Source: Phycisphaerales bacterium
GTDB taxonomy: Bacteria > Planctomycetota > Phycisphaerae > Phycisphaerales > SM1A02
Reading direction: 5' to 3'
Length of the DNA stretch: 6,117 bases
Assembly: GCA_003520025.1 (NCBI GenBank)
Contig: DOVP01000173.1
Span: 1,789-7,905, forward strand
The notes under the pieces were generated by a model. That model saw only the letters and a program-made list of their open reading frames with translations. It made no database searches and was not told the DNA's origin. The position numbers and the translations under genes are program-made. This document shows positions 1-6,117 of this stretch, piece after piece (within the stretch, counting starts at the first letter, position 1; each line of letters starts with the position of its first letter).

Positions 1-1
1 C

Positions 2-925
2 GGAATCAAGGCCATGCTTTCGGTCTGCGTGAAGCAGGGGGAATCGATCGAGTCGGAAACTGTGGGATTCCGAATCGGCCCCCGACTCAATGCGGCCGGC
101 CGCATGGGACATGCGCAGGAAGCATTGGATCTGCTTCTGTGCGATGACCCGGGAGAGGCGGCCGCAATTGCCAAGCGGCTCTCAAACGTCAACCAGCAGC
201 GGCAGTCGCTTGCTGCGGAGTTGACCAAGCAGGCCGATGAGATGGCCCACATCGAGGGAATGACATCCGACAACAAACGCATGGTCGTTCTCCGGGACGA
301 GTCGTGGCATCCGGGCGTCATCGGCATCGTGTGCAGCAGGCTGGTAGAGCGCCACCAACGTCCGGTCGTTTTGCTGTGTGGCGGTGTCAAGGGGCCGCTC
401 AAAGGGTCGGCGCGGAGCATCGAGGGGTACTCAATCCACGAAGCGATCAAGTCGTGCGGCGATCGATTCGTCTCATTTGGTGGTCATGCCATGGCCGCTG
501 GGATGACCTTGCAGACAGAATCGTTCGATGACGTGCAGGAGGCATTGTTGGCCCATGCGCACGAGCGATTGAAGCCAGAGGATCTTGTGCGGCGACTTCG
601 GATTGACTGCGAAGTTCAGTTGGACGACTTGACGACGCAATCGGTGAAGTCTCTTCAGGCCATGCAGCCGACCGGTCGCGACAACGAAGCGGCCTGTTTG
701 ATGATCCGGAGTGGCGTGATCACCAAGTCCAAGGTCATGGGTCGGGACAGTGCACATCTTGATTTGACGATCGGGTCAATACGCGCTCCGTGGTTTCAAC
801 ATGGGCATTTCGTGGACACGCTGCCGAAGGGCGCGGTGGTTGACATCGTGTTTGAACCGAAAGTCGATTCGTGGAGGGGTGTCGAGCGTGTGCAACTGCA
901 CATCAAGGATGTGCGGCGACACTGA
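2..925 (+). CDS. recJ: Single-stranded-DNA-specific exonuclease RecJ, C-terminal part (5' end outside window)
   Basis: RecJ degrades single-stranded DNA 5'-3' in the cytoplasm, in RecF-pathway recombination, mismatch repair and base excision repair. The frame is open from base 2, so the first Met (base 14) is internal; 307 residues remain of a protein usually about 550-600 long, and the N-terminal DHH phosphoesterase motifs lie upstream of the window. Numbering from the first whole codon, I see the end of the core with FRIGPRLNAAGRMG (about 23-36), a coiled linker helix (about 50-85), and the DHHA1 domain with HPGVIGI (103-109), SARSIEGYSIHEAI (136-149) and the hallmark GGHAMAAG (160-167). 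A C-terminal OB-type domain (about 195-305) follows. The usual P-G-GN-P signature of that region is only loosely kept (PTGRDNEAA, about 223-231), within the known variability of the family. The gene ends in TGA, tail to tail with the minus-strand cluster. The family call is very secure. Confidence 0.96.
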   Translation, partial: GIKAMLSVCVKQGESIESETVGFRIGPRLNAAGRMGHAQEALDLLLCDDPGEAAAIAKRLSNVNQQRQSLAAELTKQADEMAHIEGMTSDNKRMVVLRDESWHPGVIGIVCSRLVERHQRPVVLLCGGVKGPLKGSARSIEGYSIHEAIKSCGDRFVSFGGHAMAAGMTLQTESFDDVQEALLAHAHERLKPEDLVRRLRIDCEVQLDDLTTQSVKSLQAMQPTGRDNEAACLMIRSGVITKSKVMGRDSAHLDLTIGSIRAPWFQHGHFVDTLPKGAVVDIVFEPKVDSWRGVERVQLHIKDVRRH

Positions 926-930
926 TTTTA
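879..930 (+). terminator. Possible weak hairpin terminator overlapping the end of recJ
   Basis: GTGTCG at 879-884 can pair with CGACAC at 917-922. Inside lies a smaller perfect hairpin, TGTGC (889-893) with loop AACT and GCACA (898-902). A short T run (GATTTTA, 924-930) follows the outer arm. The outer arms are 32 bases apart and the T run is only four long, so this is a weak candidate. It lies inside coding sequence, where pairing may be chance. It would act on recJ transcripts only; on the minus strand no T run follows the structure. Confidence 0.2.
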
Positions 931-1893
931 GCCCAGCAGCGGCCTGACAAGATCCTTGATCGTGACGATGCCGAGCGTTTGGCCGTCCGAGTTTTGGACG
1001 ATGGCGATGGCTGCCTGGTGACTTCTGAGCGCACGAAGTGCTGCGTCGGCTGTTGTGGTTTCACTGAGGAACATCGGCGGATGCATGAACTCAGCGATGG
1101 TGGTTTCGGGCTTGGCATCCAGATCGAGTACCGAGGCAATGCCCGAGATCGCGCCATCTGCATCAAGTACGGGCAAGCGGGACCAGCGAGAATCGATTGC
1201 GGCGCGGCGGGCGTCGGCGTCGGCATCGACATTGAGGGTTTGTACTGTGGCCCAGGGGACCATTTCATCGCTCACCACACGCTCGCGCAGATGCATGGCG
1301 CGGTCGAGCAGATCGGTCTGACCTGCGGTGAGTACCCCCGCGCCCACGCCCTCCTTCAGAAGGTCGCTCATCCGTTGCCGGGCGGTGACTTCGCCCGCGG
1401 CACTGCCTCCGACCATGGAGGCGACGCCGCGACCGAACCATTCGACGATTGGTCCGATTCCGGTCCACTGCAGCACGAATTCGACGAAACGCAGTGGTTT
1501 CGCGAGCGTGTAGCACCAATGGTCACCGTGGGCGCGAAAGAGATCCTTGGGAAGCACTTCGGCAAGGATCAGCAGTACGGGGACGAGGATGACGGTGTCG
1601 ATGACAATCGCCGCGATGGATCCGTAGCCTGCGCCATGCAGCAACTCGGCGATGCTCCAGGCGCTCAGTTGATTGGCCGCGTTGGTGCCGATCAGGATGA
1701 TCGCGAGCATGTGCGATGGCCGTTCGAGCAGCCGGCCGAGAATGCGAGCCGACCGATCGCCTTGGCCGACCTTCAGTTCGAGCCGCACACGGTTGATCGT
1801 GTACAGGCCGATCTCCATGCCGGCGAAGATCGCCATGATGCCCGTCCCACCGACGGCTGCAAGAATCAGCAGTGTCCATTCGAAGCCGCTCAT
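928..1893 (-). CDS. Divergent DUF21 (CNNM/CorC-like) membrane protein with CBS pair, no CorC_HlyC domain
   Basis: Predicted inner-membrane protein of the CNNM/CorC family, 321 residues. A DUF21 transmembrane region covers about residues 5-160, with hydrophobic segments near 6-25, 62-82, 92-112 and 137-153. A tandem CBS pair follows: first CBS about 206-258 (DEMVPWATVQ at 209-218, SRLPVLDADG at 238-247), second about 264-320 (AAIAIVQNSDGQTLGIV at 294-310). It stops right after the second CBS domain, so the CorC_HlyC domain that ends its neighbour is absent. The family motifs are altered: FSGSET reads FAGMEI (23-28), the GN..VN motif reads GTNAAN (69-74), and GEI.PK reads AEVLPK (111-116). The ATG overlaps the stop of the upstream gene as ATGA, with GAGGAG (1902-1907) 8 bases upstream, which fixes the start. 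As the last gene it ends 2 bases from recJ. The role could be a regulatory or partner subunit of the neighbouring paralogue rather than an independent transporter; this is inference. Confidence 0.9.
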   Translation of the reverse strand: MSGFEWTLLILAAVGGTGIMAIFAGMEIGLYTINRVRLELKVGQGDRSARILGRLLERPSHMLAIILIGTNAANQLSAWSIAELLHGAGYGSIAAIVIDTVILVPVLLILAEVLPKDLFRAHGDHWCYTLAKPLRFVEFVLQWTGIGPIVEWFGRGVASMVGGSAAGEVTARQRMSDLLKEGVGAGVLTAGQTDLLDRAMHLRERVVSDEMVPWATVQTLNVDADADARRAAIDSRWSRLPVLDADGAISGIASVLDLDAKPETTIAEFMHPPMFLSETTTADAALRALRSHQAAIAIVQNSDGQTLGIVTIKDLVRPLLG

Positions 1894-3164
1894 GTGGAGG
1901 GCTCCTCAAGTGAGACGATGGCTGTTTCGATGGTGCCTGCGTCGTCGGTGTGGTGAACTTCGAGCGTGACGTTGGCGATATTGACGACATCGCCGGTTGC
2001 TGCGGCGCGTCCAAGTCGTCTGGTGATTAACCCACCGACGGTTCCAGCAGTTGTTATTGGTTTGGCCTGTCCGAGCAGCGCCCGCATCAGGCGATCTGCG
2101 GGGAAATCTCCAGGAACGATCCATCTTCCCGGCCCAAGCGGGCGGGCCTCGGGCGGCTGGTCAGCGGCATCATCGGCGATGTCGCCGACAATTGGCTCAA
2201 TGAGATCGTGCAGCGAAACAATGCCCGCAGTGCCACCGAACTCATCGACGGCGATGGCGGTCTGCTGTCCCGTCGCGCGAAGCGAGTGGAGTGCCAGATC
2301 TACCGTCGTGACTTCGGGTATGTAGATTGGCGTACGGAGCATCGACCGCAGATCGCCCGGACTTCTGAGCCAGTCCTTCACGTGCAGCATGCCGAGGATG
2401 TCATCGACATCGCTTCCATGGACAGGCAGTCGCATGAGGCCGGTTTCATGGATGATCGTTTGCACGGCATCGCGTGACGCATCGATTGGAATGGAGGTCA
2501 TGCGAGTGCGGGGTGTCATGACACGATGGACGCTGGTGCGACCGAGTGAAAGAACATCAGCGAGCAACCGCTGCTCCTGCGGATCAACCAAGCCGTCGGT
2601 GGCCGAGGCGTCAATAAGGGCATCGAGTTCGGCAAGCGAGAGTGGCGTTACCAGTTGGTGGGGAACGGCGAGTCGAGACAGGGGGCGGATGACGAATCGG
2701 TCGAGAAGGGATCGCAGCGGCAGGATGAGCGTGTGGAACGCCAGTACCGGGCCGCCGACGATGCGACTGATCGAGAGAGGTCGCGATGAGGCGAGGATTT
2801 TCGGCGCGATTTCGCCAAACAGCACGAGTGCCAACAACGACCCGAGCCAGATTACGGCTGCGCCGCCACCCCCCCAAGACTGGTGCTGCATGAGAACCGA
2901 GGCGATCACGAAGTACAGCACGTTGACGACCATGTTTCCGAGCAGCAAGGTGATCAGCAGCATCCGTGGAGACCGCAGCAACACCAAAGCACTGGTGCGG
3001 TCGCCGTGATTTGCGGCGAGATCCATCCGCTGTTTGGCGGACAGTCCGAAGAGCGCGGTTTCGGAGCCGCTAAAGAAGGCGCTGCCTGCGAGAAGGCACG
3101 GCATCGCAATCGCCAGAGCGGTGTCCAGCGCGGTCCACGTCACGGGATCGATCGATGTACTCAC
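1890..3164 (-). CDS. CNNM/CorC-family membrane protein: DUF21, CBS pair and CorC_HlyC domain
   Basis: Inner-membrane protein of 424 residues with the full domain set of the HlyC/CorC (CNNM) family, whose members are linked to Mg2+ export or Na+-coupled Mg2+ transport and Mg/cobalt resistance. The DUF21 region (about 12-165) keeps FFSGSETALFG (30-40), LLGNMVVNVLY (74-84) and LFGEIAPK (115-122), the polar residues thought to line the ion site. The CBS pair covers about 208-330, with VMTPRTRM (215-222), TGLMRLPV (241-248) and VDEFGGTAGIVSLHDLIEP (306-324). A CorC_HlyC domain (about 340-418) contains TTAGTVGGLITRRLG (371-385). The start is GTG (3162-3164), 15 bases after the floA stop and in the same frame as floA. 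I see no Shine-Dalgarno sequence: the leader is C-rich. The next Met (residue 21) would delete most of the first membrane helix, so GTG is preferred. The stop overlaps the next start by 4 bases. Ion specificity cannot be read from the sequence. Confidence 0.94.
   Translation of the reverse strand: MSTSIDPVTWTALDTALAIAMPCLLAGSAFFSGSETALFGLSAKQRMDLAANHGDRTSALVLLRSPRMLLITLLLGNMVVNVLYFVIASVLMQHQSWGGGGAAVIWLGSLLALVLFGEIAPKILASSRPLSISRIVGGPVLAFHTLILPLRSLLDRFVIRPLSRLAVPHQLVTPLSLAELDALIDASATDGLVDPQEQRLLADVLSLGRTSVHRVMTPRTRMTSIPIDASRDAVQTIIHETGLMRLPVHGSDVDDILGMLHVKDWLRSPGDLRSMLRTPIYIPEVTTVDLALHSLRATGQQTAIAVDEFGGTAGIVSLHDLIEPIVGDIADDAADQPPEARPLGPGRWIVPGDFPADRLMRALLGQAKPITTAGTVGGLITRRLGRAAATGDVVNIANVTLEVHHTDDAGTIETAIVSLEEPST
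1902..1907 (-). promoter_or_regulatory. Ribosome binding site of the terminal DUF21/CBS gene
   Basis: GAGGAG lies 8 bases upstream of the ATG at 1893, within the 3' end of the preceding CorC-type gene. It confirms the ATGA overlapping start. Confidence 0.7.
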
Positions 3165-3179
3165 GGGGGATGCGAGGGA

Positions 3180-4208
3180 TCAGCCCCCGCCCTTGGTCCC
3201 CGGCATGTCGGGATCGCCCGCGATCGACTGTCGCATGTCGGTGTCGGCCACGAGGTTCTTCATGCGGTAGTAGTCCATGATGCCCATGTTCCCGCTTCGG
3301 AAGGCGTCGGCCATGGCCTTTGGGACTTCCGCTTCCGCCAGAACAACAAGTGCCTTGTTCTTCTCAACCTCGGCCTTGTGTTCGGCTTCAAGCGCGACGG
3401 CCATCGCGCGGCGCTGCTCGGCGGTTGCTTGGTACCGCTTGGTGTCGGCAGAGGCCTGATCGGCTTGCAGGCGAGCGCCGATGTTCTCGCCCACATCGAT
3501 GTCGGCGATGTCGATCGAGAGAATCTCATAGGCCGTTCCAGCATCAAGCCCCTTCTCGAGAACAGTGCGGGAGATATCGTCCGGATTCTCCAGAACAGCA
3601 AGATGGTTCTTGGCCGAGCCGATCGTCGAGACGATGCCTTCGCCGACTCGCGCGACGATAGTCTCCTCGGTTGCGCCGCCGACAAGCCGAGCAATGTTGG
3701 TTCGCACTGTGACACGTGCGCGTGCGCACAGTTTGATACCGTCGCTTGCGACCGCATCAATGGTGGACCTGCTGCTTTCTGCGCTGGGGCAGTCGATGAC
3801 TTTCGGATTGACGCTGGTGCGGACAGCCTCAAGGATGTCACGGCCAGCGAGGTCAATTGCGGTGGCGACATCCCAATCCAGTTCAATTTTGGCCTTGCCA
3901 GCTGCGATGACCGCGCGAGTTACGGAAGTGACGTGTCCGCCGGCAAGATAATGCGACTCAAGTTGCGCGGTCGTCAGTTCGATGCCGGCCTTCTTGGCCG
4001 TGATGCGGTTCTCGACGATGAGCCTCGGCTTGACCTTTCGGAATCGCATCATCACGAGATCGATGAAGCGCACCGAGGCGCCAGAGACCCACGCCTGCAA
4101 CCACAGGCCGATGTACTGGAAGGCGAACAGGAAGACGATCAGCAGGATGACCCCGCCGACGATGATGGCACCGAGCCAAATCTCGCTCATGGAAAGAAAC
4201 AATGTCAT
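3180..4208 (-). CDS. floA: Flotillin-like SPFH membrane scaffold protein FloA
   Basis: FloA proteins sit in the cytoplasmic membrane through an N-terminal hairpin or re-entrant segment and oligomerise into functional membrane microdomains. The length, 342 residues, is close to the usual 330 or so. A strongly hydrophobic stretch at about 10-38 is followed by the SPFH core: [11 protein letters not shown] (83-93), [13 protein letters not shown] (117-129), SVNPKVI (132-138), [20 protein letters not shown] (174-193) and [20 protein letters not shown] (220-239). A charged, Ala/Glu-rich helical region (about 245-303) with [20 protein letters not shown] (292-311) is the oligomerisation arm typical of flotillins, and the tail has YYRMKN and ADTDMR. 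The segment between NPKVI and DGI is about seven residues longer than I recall for Bacillus FloA, a variant I associate with Gram-negative and planctomycetal relatives. The ATG at 4208 overlaps the short-NfeD stop (ATGA) and has AAGGAG 5 bases upstream, so it is preferred over the internal ATG at 4190. Confidence 0.97.
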   Translation of the reverse strand: MTLFLSMSEIWLGAIIVGGVILLIVFLFAFQYIGLWLQAWVSGASVRFIDLVMMRFRKVKPRLIVENRITAKKAGIELTTAQLESHYLAGGHVTSVTRAVIAAGKAKIELDWDVATAIDLAGRDILEAVRTSVNPKVIDCPSAESSRSTIDAVASDGIKLCARARVTVRTNIARLVGGATEETIVARVGEGIVSTIGSAKNHLAVLENPDDISRTVLEKGLDAGTAYEILSIDIADIDVGENIGARLQADQASADTKRYQATAEQRRAMAVALEAEHKAEVEKNKALVVLAEAEVPKAMADAFRSGNMGIMDYYRMKNLVADTDMRQSIAGDPDMPGTKGGG

Positions 4209-4720
4209 GACTTCTCCTTGGGGAGCAGACGAACTTTCAATTGGTTGTCAAGCACTTCCACAACGGCGATCTGAGCGCCCGCCGTGATGAATCCGTGATC
4301 TGAGAGTGCATCGTGCCGCCGGTCATCGATTCGAACGGTTCCGATCGGTCGGAGATCTGTTTCGGCGGTTCCGGTTTTTCCCATCAATGCGCTGTGTGAT
4401 CGCGAGGCTTTGGCGTCCTGTGTATTGAGCACCATTCGGTTGGCCATGTCGGTCTCAGACCACCATTTCCAGCCGAGCCACGCAGCGATCGGTCCGAGCA
4501 CGATGACGGCGGCCAGCGCGGCAAGCCCGGTGTTGGTGCCGTGCATGAAGAAGGCGGCGATCGCGCCGATCAGTGCCGCCGCCGCTGCGATGGCGAGAAA
4601 GCCGCCACTCGGGACGACCAACTCCATGGCGATGAGAAAAATCATCGCGCCCAGCAATAGGAATCCCCACAGCAGGGTGGTGCCGCCATCATCGACCGCT
4701 TGGGCCAGCAGCATATTCAC
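4205..4720 (-). CDS. Short NfeD-family membrane protein (membrane helices plus C-terminal OB domain)
   Basis: A 171-residue NfeD protein without the protease domain, as often found next to FloA or stomatin-like genes. It has three likely membrane helices, about 14-34, 37-59 and 66-88, with the family's PSGG turn (37-40) between the first two. A linker (about 90-112) and an OB-fold (about 113-167) follow, with [20 protein letters not shown] (112-131) and the [13 protein letters not shown] strand pair (144-156). This is the same TDLRP.G signature as in the long NfeD upstream. In this family the OB domain is thought to contact the SPFH partner, here most likely FloA, the next gene. The start is taken as GTG at 4718-4720, overlapping the upstream stop as GTGA and 8 bases after TGGAG (4729-4733). 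An ATG two codons later (4712-4714) is possible but has 14-base spacing. The end overlaps the floA start by 4 bases. Confidence 0.92.
   Translation of the reverse strand: MNMLLAQAVDDGGTTLLWGFLLLGAMIFLIAMELVVPSGGFLAIAAAAALIGAIAAFFMHGTNTGLAALAAVIVLGPIAAWLGWKWWSETDMANRMVLNTQDAKASRSHSALMGKTGTAETDLRPIGTVRIDDRRHDALSDHGFITAGAQIAVVEVLDNQLKVRLLPKEKS
4214..4219 (-). promoter_or_regulatory. Ribosome binding site of floA
   Basis: AAGGAG lies 5 bases upstream of the ATG at 4208, inside the end of the short NfeD gene. This is the strongest Shine-Dalgarno match in the window. It decides in favour of ATG 4208 over ATG 4190, and suggests that floA is translated more efficiently than its neighbours. Confidence 0.8.
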
Positions 4721-6117
4721 TCACAAGGCTCCACTTCTACGACGAGACCATCACGGGTGATGCGCACCTTGGTGCCAGTCTCGATCCACCGTCCTGAGCA
4801 TACCGCATCGATCGCATGCCCATCGAGATCGATGCGTCCCGAGGGTCGCAGATCGGTCAGCGTGATGCCCACATCGCCGATTCTGGAATCGGGGCTTTGT
4901 GGGCGACCCTCCGACTGACCGACCGCCTCGACCAGCACAATGCCGCGGCCAGCCTGAATCCCGCCGAGACGTTTGATGAGCATCCAGGCGAGGATCCACC
5001 CGACGGCAACCCCGACCAGCACGATGAGCCCGCCGCGGACGAGTTGCTCTTGCGTCGCGGTCGAACTCAGATCACCCGAAACAGCGCTCCCCACGAGTCC
5101 GAGCAGCAGCAGCAACGCGCCAAGCATGCCGGCGATCAGTGTGCCGGGGACGACCAGAATCTCTACGCCGATCAAGATGATGCCCGCGAGCACTGCTGCG
5201 AGATCCCACCAGGATGCCAGCCCGATGAGCATGGGTGTACCGAGCAGCACAACGAGGGCAATCACGGCTCCGAGTCCGAACCATCCGGTGCCCGGAAGCG
5301 CCATTTCGATCAGGATGCAGAGAACGAAGACGGCAATAAAGGCCGTTCGGATCGGCCACGACATGAGCACCTGCACCAATGACTCGGACCACTTCGGTTC
5401 GATACGGACGATCCTGTCGGCGCCGAAGAAGGCTCGCAGTTCATCATCGTTGGCAATGGTGCCGACGGACAAACCGTAGGCTTCAGCCTGCCACGGCTTG
5501 AGTGTGAGCAGTCGATCGTTCGATACAACCTGGCCAAGTACATCGAATCGTCCGGCATCGTCTGCGGTGAGGGTTTCGCGGACTTCCGGGAGCAGGGGCT
5601 CCCCCGCGATGTCATAGGGCACATCTTCGGTAGGGGGCTGCATGCCGGCGAGCATCGTGAGCAGCGGGCTGACAACAAAGGGTTGATCGCTCGGCGGTGG
5701 CGTGATAGAGGTCAGTGACTCGCTTGGTGGCATACCGTAGACGGCTTCGTACTCATTGCGATCGACGAAGACCACTTCGCCGGTGCCGCGGTCGCGAAGC
5801 AACCACAGTTCGATGCCGACGCTGACGAATGCCTGCACGAGTCGTTCGTCGTAATGGTGTCGTCTTGCTTCGTCGATGACCTCGGCGAGCAGAGGCGACT
5901 CGATCTTGGCACGTTCGGTTGCCGGAATCGGCCCAAGTGATGTAATGGGCGCCGCATCGCCGAGCATGGCATCGGGGGCCGTGACAATCTCCCTCGCCGA
6001 GAGCGCGATGATCGTGCCAGCCGAGAAGGCGAACGGGTTCACCCACGCGACTGTGTTGGTGGGTGCTTTGGTTCGCAGCAGATTGGTCATTTCAAGCGTA
6101 GCCAGCAACTCGCCGCC
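4717..6117 (-). CDS. nfeD: Long NfeD-family membrane-bound serine protease (ClpP/S49-like), N-terminus outside window
   Basis: Membrane-anchored protease of the NfeD1b type; archaeal relatives cleave the C-terminal hydrophobic region of a partner stomatin with a Ser-Lys dyad. The frame is open to the right edge. The first visible residues, Gly-Gly-Glu, match the PGG motif of the ClpP fold, so the true start and signal peptide are beyond the window; 466 residues are visible. Numbering from that Gly: FAFSAGT (29-35) carries the likely nucleophile Ser32, and Lys71 (ERAKIES), 39 residues on, fits the expected general base. An atypical, Pro-rich spacer (about 98-205) comes before LTLKPWQAEAYGLSVG (about 202-217), which resembles the end of a ClpP fold. 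Membrane helices span about 255-348 and 362-382. The OB domain (about 411-464) has DVGITLTDLRPSGRIDLDG. It overlaps the short NfeD by 4 bases. A planctomycete-type variant is likely, and activity is inferred. Confidence 0.93.
   Translation of the reverse strand, partial: GGELLATLEMTNLLRTKAPTNTVAWVNPFAFSAGTIIALSAREIVTAPDAMLGDAAPITSLGPIPATERAKIESPLLAEVIDEARRHHYDERLVQAFVSVGIELWLLRDRGTGEVVFVDRNEYEAVYGMPPSESLTSITPPPSDQPFVVSPLLTMLAGMQPPTEDVPYDIAGEPLLPEVRETLTADDAGRFDVLGQVVSNDRLLTLKPWQAEAYGLSVGTIANDDELRAFFGADRIVRIEPKWSESLVQVLMSWPIRTAFIAVFVLCILIEMALPGTGWFGLGAVIALVVLLGTPMLIGLASWWDLAAVLAGIILIGVEILVVPGTLIAGMLGALLLLLGLVGSAVSGDLSSTATQEQLVRGGLIVLVGVAVGWILAWMLIKRLGGIQAGRGIVLVEAVGQSEGRPQSPDSRIGDVGITLTDLRPSGRIDLDGHAIDAVCSGRWIETGTKVRITRDGLVVEVEPCE
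4729..4733 (-). promoter_or_regulatory. Ribosome binding site of the short NfeD gene
   Basis: TGGAG lies 8 bases before the GTG at 4720 but 14 before the ATG at 4714, so the spacing favours GTG. It sits within the last codons of the long NfeD gene, which fits translational coupling. Confidence 0.55.

Noticed and set aside
871..1956. 361-codon plus-strand open frame opposite the terminal DUF21/CBS gene
   Set aside because: It overlaps the end of recJ and runs antisense to a gene with convincing CBS domains. Its translation shows no recognisable family and looks like a codon-bias shadow.
3102..3104. ATG (residue 21) as the start of the complete CorC-type protein
   Set aside because: It would remove most of the first membrane helix that comes before FFSGSET in this family, and would lengthen the gap after floA. 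GTG at 3164 fits better despite its lack of a ribosome site.
4188..4190. Internal ATG as the floA start
   Set aside because: The ATG at 4208 has an AAGGAG five bases upstream and an ATGA overlap with the preceding stop. The internal ATG lacks comparable support, though both would keep the membrane segment.
2883..4274. 463-codon plus-strand open frame opposite floA and its neighbours
   Set aside because: It lies antisense to clearly recognisable floA, short NfeD and CorC genes. Its translation is low-complexity, rich in Gly, Asp, His and Arg, with no domain I recognise, and long antisense frames are common in GC-rich coding DNA.
4816..5382. 188-codon plus-strand open frame opposite the NfeD membrane region
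   Set aside because: The product is a His/Asp/Glu/Gln-rich sequence, as expected from reading hydrophobic codons on the opposite strand; the NfeD membrane and OB domains on the minus strand are clear.
6106..6108. TTG as the true start of the long NfeD gene
   Set aside because: The frame continues to the window edge and the codons before it read Gly-Gly-Glu, matching the conserved PGG motif of the protease fold, so the TTG is an internal Leu codon.

Overview
The window looks like chromosomal core or housekeeping DNA from a GC-rich bacterium (roughly 60% G+C by eye). The best guess for the source is Planctomycetota, perhaps a Phycisphaerae-like lineage. That guess rests on remembered similarity of the flotillin-like protein (ends in YYRMKN..ADT.MR) and on a long NfeD, short NfeD and FloA lying next to a pair of DUF21/CBS proteins. 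It is an inference, not a database result. I see no RNA genes, mobile elements, CRISPR arrays or long repeats, and no gap between genes exceeds 15 bp.

Layout. On the plus strand, bases 2-925 hold the C-terminal half of recJ (single-strand-specific 5'-3' exonuclease), cut by the left edge. All the rest (928-6117) is one tightly packed minus-strand cluster, read from right to left: (1) a long NfeD protein with ClpP-like serine protease, membrane and OB domains (6117-4717), cut by the right edge exactly at the Gly-Gly of the protease PGG motif; (2) a short NfeD with only the membrane and OB domains (4720-4205); (3) the flotillin-like SPFH protein FloA (4208-3180); (4) a complete DUF21-CBS-CBS-CorC_HlyC membrane protein (3164-1890); (5) a shorter, divergent DUF21-CBS-CBS paralogue without the CorC_HlyC domain (1893-928). 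Three of the four junctions are 4-base start/stop overlaps. The fourth is a 15-base gap in which the two reading frames are in phase. Co-transcription and translational coupling are therefore likely. The cluster meets recJ tail to tail with only 2 bases between the stop codons.

How the genes may work together. NfeD and SPFH proteins (stomatin/FloA types) are a known partnership: the SPFH protein forms oligomeric membrane scaffolds, and NfeD supplies a membrane-bound protease and an OB domain. Adding two CNNM/CorC-type proteins, a family linked to Mg2+ or Na+ transport and nucleotide or Mg sensing through CBS domains, to the same coupled transcription unit suggests a membrane-microdomain plus ion-homeostasis module. 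That functional link is inference. The most interesting points are this five-gene coupling, the eroded ion-site motifs in the last paralogue, and the unusual spacer inside the long NfeD.
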